Below, one piece after another: positions 5,001 through 10,590 of a stretch of 10,590 nt of DNA. Position 1 is the first letter of the stretch. Each line of letters starts with the position of its first letter. A program made the translations under genes and the position numbers. The stretch is taken from the NCBI GenBank assembly GCA_002441095.1, contig DJVG01000046.1:1574-12163 (forward strand), written 5' to 3'. This DNA comes from Elusimicrobia bacterium UBA6262. Its GTDB lineage: Bacteria; CAYTYR01; UBA6262. Below the pieces are notes generated by a model. That model was not told the DNA's origin, ran no database searches, and saw only the letters and a list, made by a program, of their open reading frames with translations.

Positions 5001-8000
5001 ATGAAACGTATGATGAAGTACGTAGTATGTACGGCGATCCTGATGTTGTTGGCGCTGGATATTTTTGCCGCGGTACCGGCCAGTCCGAGTATCGTATCGG
5101 TAAACGGTACGCAGTTGAGAGTGAGGCACCGGAGAGAAGACAATACGCTTAAAGCGACGACGAACTATGTGATCAAAGGTGTATGTTACAGCGTAGCCAC
5201 TAACTGGCCGGTAGAAACGTTTCCTCCGGGAGCACCCTTTGAAAATGATGATCGGTGGCGTACCTGGGAGATGGCGCAATATGATTTCCCGCGGATCAAA
5301 GAAGCTGGTTTCAATACGATCCGTCTCTACGTTGACCTGGGCCTGGCAGACGATGCGAGCTTGTACTTCGACGAAGACACCAATGGGGTGATCTGGGATA
5401 TGTCTAAGGCTGAACCAAAAGCCGAAGATGACGACGGCGACCACTGGGAAGACTGGCTGACCGGTATGCCGATGATCGGGCAACTGGGAGACCAGGCGGT
5501 GACCAATGGTTTGGCAGTGCTGGATGAAGCATACAAGAATGGATTAAAAGTAGTAGCCATAGTCGATGGTTTTTGCGCCAACACCCCGATCGCGCAGAAG
5601 ATGATCAACACGTACAAAAATCATCCGGCGATCCTGATGTGGCAGTTAGGCAATGAATTTAATTACAACTTCAATGACCAAAAATTATATATGTGGCGCT
5701 ACGATACTTTCTTGGAAGCTTGTCAGGCGGTAGAAGATATAGCTATCTGGATCAAAAACAATGACAGCAACCATCCGGTATCAGCCTGTTTGGGCGAACC
5801 CAGCGTGCCGAGCTACAGCGAATACAAAGCCGGAGTCGATGCTATGACGAACGTGGACATGCTTGGTATTAACTGCTACCGTGGCAGGAGTTTCAAAGAT
5901 CTATATAAGGTAATGGTGGATACCATTGGCTGGAGCAAGCCGTTCTACATCAGCGAATACGGAGTAGATGCTTGGCATTATGACAGCGATGTGACCAAGG
6001 AATTCGAAGATCTGGCGGGGCAGAAGGAAGGAATAGCGTGGCAATGGGATGACCTGCACCGGAACTTATCGGCGGTCAATGCCAATAACAACCTGCTGGG
6101 CGGATTTGCTTTTGAATGGGTGGATGAGTGGTGGAAATTTAAAGGTAAGAGCCTGCAAATTCATGATACTGATCCCGGTTACCCGGTCAACGCGAATGAG
6201 CCACCAAGCACAGATCTGTATCCGGACGGCTGTATGAACGAGGAGTGGTGGGGATTAAACTCCCAGAACACCTTGAGCATCACAAGTATGAACTTTTACA
6301 GCGATGCTGGCTTATTGACCGAGAGGATCACTGGTATACAGGGCTGGGACATTTATACCTGGGGGTTACCAGTTGGAGGCGACGGTTATGGTAAGATCAA
6401 CGCGCAAGCCACCTACGTGCAAAGCGGCAGTCCGGACAATGGCTTGAGATACACTTATAGTCCATATCCGGAATATTCTTACACCGGAGGGGACACGATC
6501 CCGGAAGGCAAGCGCTGCATGTTTACAGAGCTATGGAGTGACACGTATGGTGTGGGTTGGGGTATTTTCCGGACGAACGGTTATCTTGACCTGTCACAAT
6601 ACGCTAGCGGTAATATCAAATTCTGGCTTAAGGTCAAAAAAGCGGATGGATCAGCGATCGGGTCGGATGAGAGCAAAATATTCTTTAAATTTGAAGATGT
6701 TAATGGACCCGGGCAAGCTACTCTATTATGGTTAGATGATAATGCGACCAAGAACGGCGGTAATACTTACTTTTCGGAATTCAACGCTAATAGCACAGGC
6801 TGGCAGGAGATCAGTGTCCCGGTCAGCGCTCTAAATGACAATCATAGCTTTTCCACTGAACATTTTACTTCAACTGCTACGGCACACTTGGATTTAACCA
6901 ATATGAAGATGGTCTTCTCCATGACCTGCAAACCTAAAGCGTCGGGAGGGCAAAACATTCAATGGTGGATCGATAACGTGCGTTGGGAGATGCCCAGCGG
7001 CAGTACGATCTATAACCGCACGGCTCGTCCGGCGCTTCTCGACTACCGGGCTAAGTATAACAACCTGAGTTATTTAAAAACCGTGTTTGAAGCGGGAGCG
7101 GTATCGGATAGAGGGATCGGCAACAGCGCCAGGCTTACAGAGAACTATTCGGCAATAATTTCTACCTGGAACGCTTCCGGGTCCTTTATACTGGCCACGG
7201 CGATAAATAGCAAGACAGGCAAAGTTTCCGGCAGTGACTTCTTTGATGATGCCAGCGACTTGGGCAGTTGGATATTGCCATTCATGGATGCGGGAGATGA
7301 CTATACTCTTAGCTTCGCCAAATACGGCGACTATATCGGGACGTGCTCGACCATGACCGCGATAGGGTCCACCCACTATAGCGGATTAGGCAACAGCAGC
7401 TCCTGGGCTTTCGTGACTAGGATCATCAATGGCAGCTCAGTCGCCAAAAAGGAAGAAAGTGGCAGTTATGATCTATCAGCAGTCAATCTATCAGTGCCGC
7501 TGGATGTGGACTGTGACAACTTGATCAATGCCTGCGATACGGATAGCGACGGTGACGGATTAACCGACGCGCAGGAACTGCGCTATGGTACGGATCCGTT
7601 GAACACAGACACAGACGCGGATGGCTACAGTGACGCTACGGAAGTAGCCAATAACACCAACGCGCGCAATCCGGATAGCAAGGTATTAGCCAGCGACACC
7701 CAGGCTAAATTGTTGGTCAAGCCGTTAAGTTTAGCCTTCGCTAACACAGAAATACAAGCTCCTTTCGGGGGCAAAGAGCGCTATCTATATATCGAGAACG
7801 ATGGCGGAGAATATTTGAGTTACAAAGTGGATATCGCTTATACAGACGGTAGCGGCTGGCTGGCAGTCAAATACCGTGACCACAGTACCAATGCCTGGAC
7901 CAATGTGACGACCGGGTCGTATAGCTACAAAGACCTGGACGATTACATGCTGCAGGTGGTAGTGGATACGACTACCATGACTACCCAGCAGACATATGAC

Positions 8001-10590
8001 GCCACTATCACTGTAACGGCCAATGATGATGATGGCACAGCTTCGGGAAGTCAGGTAATCAATGTCTCCGTACCGATCAGTCCGCTGTTGGCGATCAGCC
8101 GGACCAGCATAATAGCTACCAAACCTGAAACAACTAAGAAATTCCAGGTCAAGAACGAGGGTTGTTCCACATTTAACTGGACCATAACCAAGGTTGACCC
8201 GGCTGGAGCAACGTGGCTTACCATCGATCCAACCAGCGGCAGTACCGGTACCTCTGCTTCTGATATTACCCTCTCCTTTGATTGGACTAATTTTGAAGCA
8301 GATACCAGTACGGTTCTTAAAGTGGATGCGGGAGCACTGGGAGTTAAGTATCTGTCAGCTAGTGAAAAAGATTTCAGATTCTTTAGTTCAAGTTCAACTA
8401 TAGATAATGCCGATGCATCATTCCTGGGCAGGCAGGCTTTTGATTATCGTGAGTGCAACGGTATTAAAACCGCTGATGCCAATAACGACGGCTGTGATGA
8501 TATGCTGGTGGGAGCGCTGCAATACTTCACCGCAAATACCCGCGGCCGCGCCTATCTCTTCTTTGGCAGTCCGAATAATCTGCATAAGAACGATACTGTA
8601 GCCAGCTCTACGATCTTTATGGGAACAGGGCTTGATGACGCTACAGTCTATTTTGGCACCAGTGTAGCCTTGGCTGATATTGACGGAGACGGCTGGAAAG
8701 ATGTTATTGTCGGAGATAAGTGCACTAATTATATCGGTGCTATATATATCTTCTTTAATCCCATGGGCACAGTTGACGCGCAGGGAAACCGGGGACAATG
8801 GAAGAACCTGTATAAGGCCAGCGAAGCCGATATAGTAATTGGCGGTGAAGCAGCCACATTCTGGGAAGATTTTGGCGAGTGTATTACCTCCGGAGACTAT
8901 AATAATGACGGGTACGAAGACCTGGTGATAGGCGCTGATAATCAAACCCAGGCAGCCTATCTGGTCTTTGGCCGGACAAGGGAAAATTGGAATACATACA
9001 AACTAAGCAATTATACCTGGAGTACTTTGCCGACTGTCACAAGTGTGGACGATGTCACAAAATTCTATTCCAGTTGGAACAGCACGGGGGGCAACTGCGG
9101 CTGGGTATTATCCGCGACCACCGGGGACTATGACAATGACGGGTATGACGATTTTGTGCTCGGAGCCTCGGAATATCCTTCTTCGCGGCGGCTGTTCTTC
9201 CTCGTCTATGGACGTTCGGGCAAAGAAGCGCAATGGGGTTCCAGTTTGGATTGCTATAATAATGTAGGGGCTAATATAATTCCTATCATATATGATTATA
9301 ACGCGCCTGGCGGTGTTTGTCCGATGCTTGCTTCCGGAGATGCCAATGGTGATGGTTGTTATGATGTCATGGTTTCCACAGGTGGGAACTTTGCTTATCT
9401 GCTTGAAGGAAGCACTACTAAATGGTCTGCGGCTAAATACTTACCGCAAAACGCAACTACGAAATTTAATGTTCCTCTAACCACTTTAAATGATGTTTCT
9501 CCGTGGATAAGCGGTTTTAGCATTGTTAAGGATATGAACGGAGACGGCAAAGATGAAGTAGCGCTTGGAAATGCCTGGTGGTATCAGTGGAATCAGAAAC
9601 TGTATCTCTATCTGGGCAGAACGAATATGCCGGCTACGGTTGATCTTGATACTGAGAGTGATAAAACCTTCACCAGCGAAGGACATAATAACGGGACCTG
9701 GTTCCTTGATGGCACGATCTCCCAAATAGGCACCGGAGATTATAACGGAGATGGCCGGTATGATATGGCTGCCTTAGCCGAGACAGACGACACAGGTGTG
9801 GATTGCGGCGGACAGCTCTATATAGTATTTGGCAGGAAGATGAATGTGTCCAGCCATGAAATAATCATTGAACCCAATGATAACAGCGGAGTGTTCTATG
9901 TATTAAATACCGCTCTTGATGGTGTTTCGCTGGACTGGACTGCCTCTGAAAGTGAGTCTTGGATCAGTAGTGTGTCTCCGGCCAGCGGCAACGGTTTAGC
10001 CGCCGGAAGCAATACTGCGGTGACGGTCAATGTTAGCAGGACCGGTCTAAATGACGGTAAGTATGAAGGTTACGTGAATGTAACCTCTGGCAGCGAAACC
10101 GAGAAAGTCAAAGTTATCTTGCTGGTAGGACCGCGGGAGATGGATCCGATCTGTCAGGCCAGCACTGAGCATGTGGTGATATTGGGCAGCAGCGGAGTAG
10201 TGGATATCAGCAATATAGCGCCCAAGAGCACCATGAGCTGGACAGCGGCAACCACGGAATCATGGATCAGTAGTATTAGTCCGAACAACGGCTCGATCAG
10301 CACAGGGTCCACGACCCTGACGATCAATGTCAATCGTTCGGGCTATGCCACAGACCAGACCGGCAAGGTCACGATCACTTATGACAACGGTTGCACCAAG
10401 GATATATACGTGACCATGGCGGTACCAAACTGCAGGATCGGCTCTACCTACTATAGCAGTATCCAATCCGCCTACAATGCGGCCAGTACCGGCCAGACGA
10501 TCCAGGTCCAAGAGGACACGTTCACAGAGAACTTGACGTTCAACCGGGCAGTGAACGTGACCATCGCGGGAGGGTACTCGAGCGACTGGA
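5001..10590 (+). CDS. Giant secreted modular glycoside hydrolase-like protein (3' end outside window)
   Basis: An open frame of 1863 codons without a stop. GGAG (4991-4994) precedes the ATG. Residues 1-27 look like a signal peptide (KRMMK, then a hydrophobic core, VPA end). About 40-400: TIM barrel resembling clan GH-A (GH2/GH5-like) enzymes, with N218-E219 in QLGNEF as acid/base and E319 in ISEYG as nucleophile, 100 residues apart, and FEWVDEWW after strand 8. About 440-665: jelly-roll, carbohydrate-binding-like, ending WWIDNVRW. About 836-894: TSP3-like calcium segment (DTDSDGDGLTD). About 904-1117: two Ig-like domains, the second BACON-like (WLTIDPTSGS). About 1130-1612: seven FG-GAP blades. 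1614-1809: two BACON-like domains (WISSVSPASG, WISSISPNNG). From 1810: start of a probable right-handed beta-helix. The role is probably extracellular polysaccharide breakdown or surface adhesion; the substrate is unknown. No other gene shares its operon here. Confidence 0.9.
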   Translation, partial: MKRMMKYVVCTAILMLLALDIFAAVPASPSIVSVNGTQLRVRHRREDNTLKATTNYVIKGVCYSVATNWPVETFPPGAPFENDDRWRTWEMAQYDFPRIKEAGFNTIRLYVDLGLADDASLYFDEDTNGVIWDMSKAEPKAEDDDGDHWEDWLTGMPMIGQLGDQAVTNGLAVLDEAYKNGLKVVAIVDGFCANTPIAQKMINTYKNHPAILMWQLGNEFNYNFNDQKLYMWRYDTFLEACQAVEDIAIWIKNNDSNHPVSACLGEPSVPSYSEYKAGVDAMTNVDMLGINCYRGRSFKDLYKVMVDTIGWSKPFYISEYGVDAWHYDSDVTKEFEDLAGQKEGIAWQWDDLHRNLSAVNANNNLLGGFAFEWVDEWWKFKGKSLQIHDTDPGYPVNANEPPSTDLYPDGCMNEEWWGLNSQNTLSITSMNFYSDAGLLTERITGIQGWDIYTWGLPVGGDGYGKINAQATYVQSGSPDNGLRYTYSPYPEYSYTGGDTIPEGKRCMFTELWSDTYGVGWGIFRTNGYLDLSQYASGNIKFWLKVKKADGSAIGSDESKIFFKFEDVNGPGQATLLWLDDNATKNGGNTYFSEFNANSTGWQEISVPVSALNDNHSFSTEHFTSTATAHLDLTNMKMVFSMTCKPKASGGQNIQWWIDNVRWEMPSGSTIYNRTARPALLDYRAKYNNLSYLKTVFEAGAVSDRGIGNSARLTENYSAIISTWNASGSFILATAINSKTGKVSGSDFFDDASDLGSWILPFMDAGDDYTLSFAKYGDYIGTCSTMTAIGSTHYSGLGNSSSWAFVTRIINGSSVAKKEESGSYDLSAVNLSVPLDVDCDNLINACDTDSDGDGLTDAQELRYGTDPLNTDTDADGYSDATEVANNTNARNPDSKVLASDTQAKLLVKPLSLAFANTEIQAPFGGKERYLYIENDGGEYLSYKVDIAYTDGSGWLAVKYRDHSTNAWTNVTTGSYSYKDLDDYMLQVVVDTTTMTTQQTYDATITVTANDDDGTASGSQVINVSVPISPLLAISRTSIIATKPETTKKFQVKNEGCSTFNWTITKVDPAGATWLTIDPTSGSTGTSASDITLSFDWTNFEADTSTVLKVDAGALGVKYLSASEKDFRFFSSSSTIDNADASFLGRQAFDYRECNGIKTADANNDGCDDMLVGALQYFTANTRGRAYLFFGSPNNLHKNDTVASSTIFMGTGLDDATVYFGTSVALADIDGDGWKDVIVGDKCTNYIGAIYIFFNPMGTVDAQGNRGQWKNLYKASEADIVIGGEAATFWEDFGECITSGDYNNDGYEDLVIGADNQTQAAYLVFGRTRENWNTYKLSNYTWSTLPTVTSVDDVTKFYSSWNSTGGNCGWVLSATTGDYDNDGYDDFVLGASEYPSSRRLFFLVYGRSGKEAQWGSSLDCYNNVGANIIPIIYDYNAPGGVCPMLASGDANGDGCYDVMVSTGGNFAYLLEGSTTKWSAAKYLPQNATTKFNVPLTTLNDVSPWISGFSIVKDMNGDGKDEVALGNAWWYQWNQKLYLYLGRTNMPATVDLDTESDKTFTSEGHNNGTWFLDGTISQIGTGDYNGDGRYDMAALAETDDTGVDCGGQLYIVFGRKMNVSSHEIIIEPNDNSGVFYVLNTALDGVSLDWTASESESWISSVSPASGNGLAAGSNTAVTVNVSRTGLNDGKYEGYVNVTSGSETEKVKVILLVGPREMDPICQASTEHVVILGSSGVVDISNIAPKSTMSWTAATTESWISSISPNNGSISTGSTTLTINVNRSGYATDQTGKVTITYDNGCTKDIYVTMAVPNCRIGSTYYSSIQSAYNAASTGQTIQVQEDTFTENLTFNRAVNVTIAGGYSSDW
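8475..9764 (+). repeat. Seven FG-GAP/integrin-like propeller repeats inside the giant gene
   Basis: Calcium-loop motifs of the type D-x-[DN]-x-DG-x-x-D recur at residues 1159 (DANNDGCDD), 1226 (DIDGDGWKD), 1299 (DYNNDGYED), 1376 (DYDNDGYDD), 1447 (DANGDGCYD), 1511 (DMNGDGKDE) and 1580 (DYNGDGRYD). Spacings are 64-77 residues, the size of one propeller blade. Most are followed by a hydrophobic strand (VLGA, VIGA) and a later YLVFGR-like strand. Seven blades fit a closed alpha-integrin type beta-propeller, a fold used for protein or glycan binding. Confidence 0.88.

Noticed and set aside
6049..9725. Several short open frames on both strands inside 5001-10590
   Set aside because: They overlap the continuous modular frame, have no recognisable domains, and lack good ribosome sites.

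Overview
The window looks like a chromosomal segment of an uncultured anaerobic bacterium. Evidence for anaerobiosis is a class I (short N-terminal Cys spacing) hybrid-cluster protein and a ferredoxin-type partner. The GC-rich iterated palindromes at 514-568 and the huge modular exoprotein remind me of candidate phyla such as Omnitrophota or Elusimicrobiota. That assignment is an impression from memory, not a demonstration.

Layout. 1-48 is the 3' part of tRNA-Arg(TCT). 49-168 is an AT-rich spacer with a long imperfect inverted repeat. 169-246 is an intact tRNA-His(GTG) with encoded CCA. A small GIY-YIG endonuclease gene (263-577) follows at once, and behind it lies a second, 5'-truncated copy of the same tRNA-His (502-625). 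The geometry is that of an integrative element in a tRNA gene: the intact tRNA on the left, the displaced 3' fragment on the right, and only the nuclease between. The displaced copy is split inside its D-loop by two palindromic insertions, and the nuclease reading frame runs through them.

778-1455 is a zinc-ribbon SAM methyltransferase closed by an intrinsic terminator. 1491-4734 is a redox/nitrosative-stress module: an Rrf2-family regulator with three candidate Fe-S cysteines, expressed from a strong, apparently leaderless promoter that carries an inverted-repeat operator; then a ferredoxin-type protein and hcp (hybrid-cluster protein). The regulator probably senses NO or Fe-S status and controls the other two, with the ferredoxin-type protein the likely electron donor to Hcp. 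The ferredoxin-hcp gap holds several long, mutually exclusive inverted repeats.

4761-4943 has a near-consensus promoter, a 17-codon ORF and an intrinsic terminator whose 5' arm overlaps the ORF's last codons. This layout resembles a translation-coupled attenuator for the gene that follows, or else a separate small RNA gene.

5001-10590 is one uninterrupted reading frame (1863 codons, running off the window) for a secreted modular protein: signal peptide, clan GH-A type glycosidase barrel, jelly-roll carbohydrate-binding-like module, Ca-binding DxDxDG segment, BACON-like Ig domains, a seven-bladed FG-GAP propeller, two more BACON-like domains, and the start of a probable beta-helix. It is probably a cell-surface or exported polysaccharide-degrading or adhesive protein.
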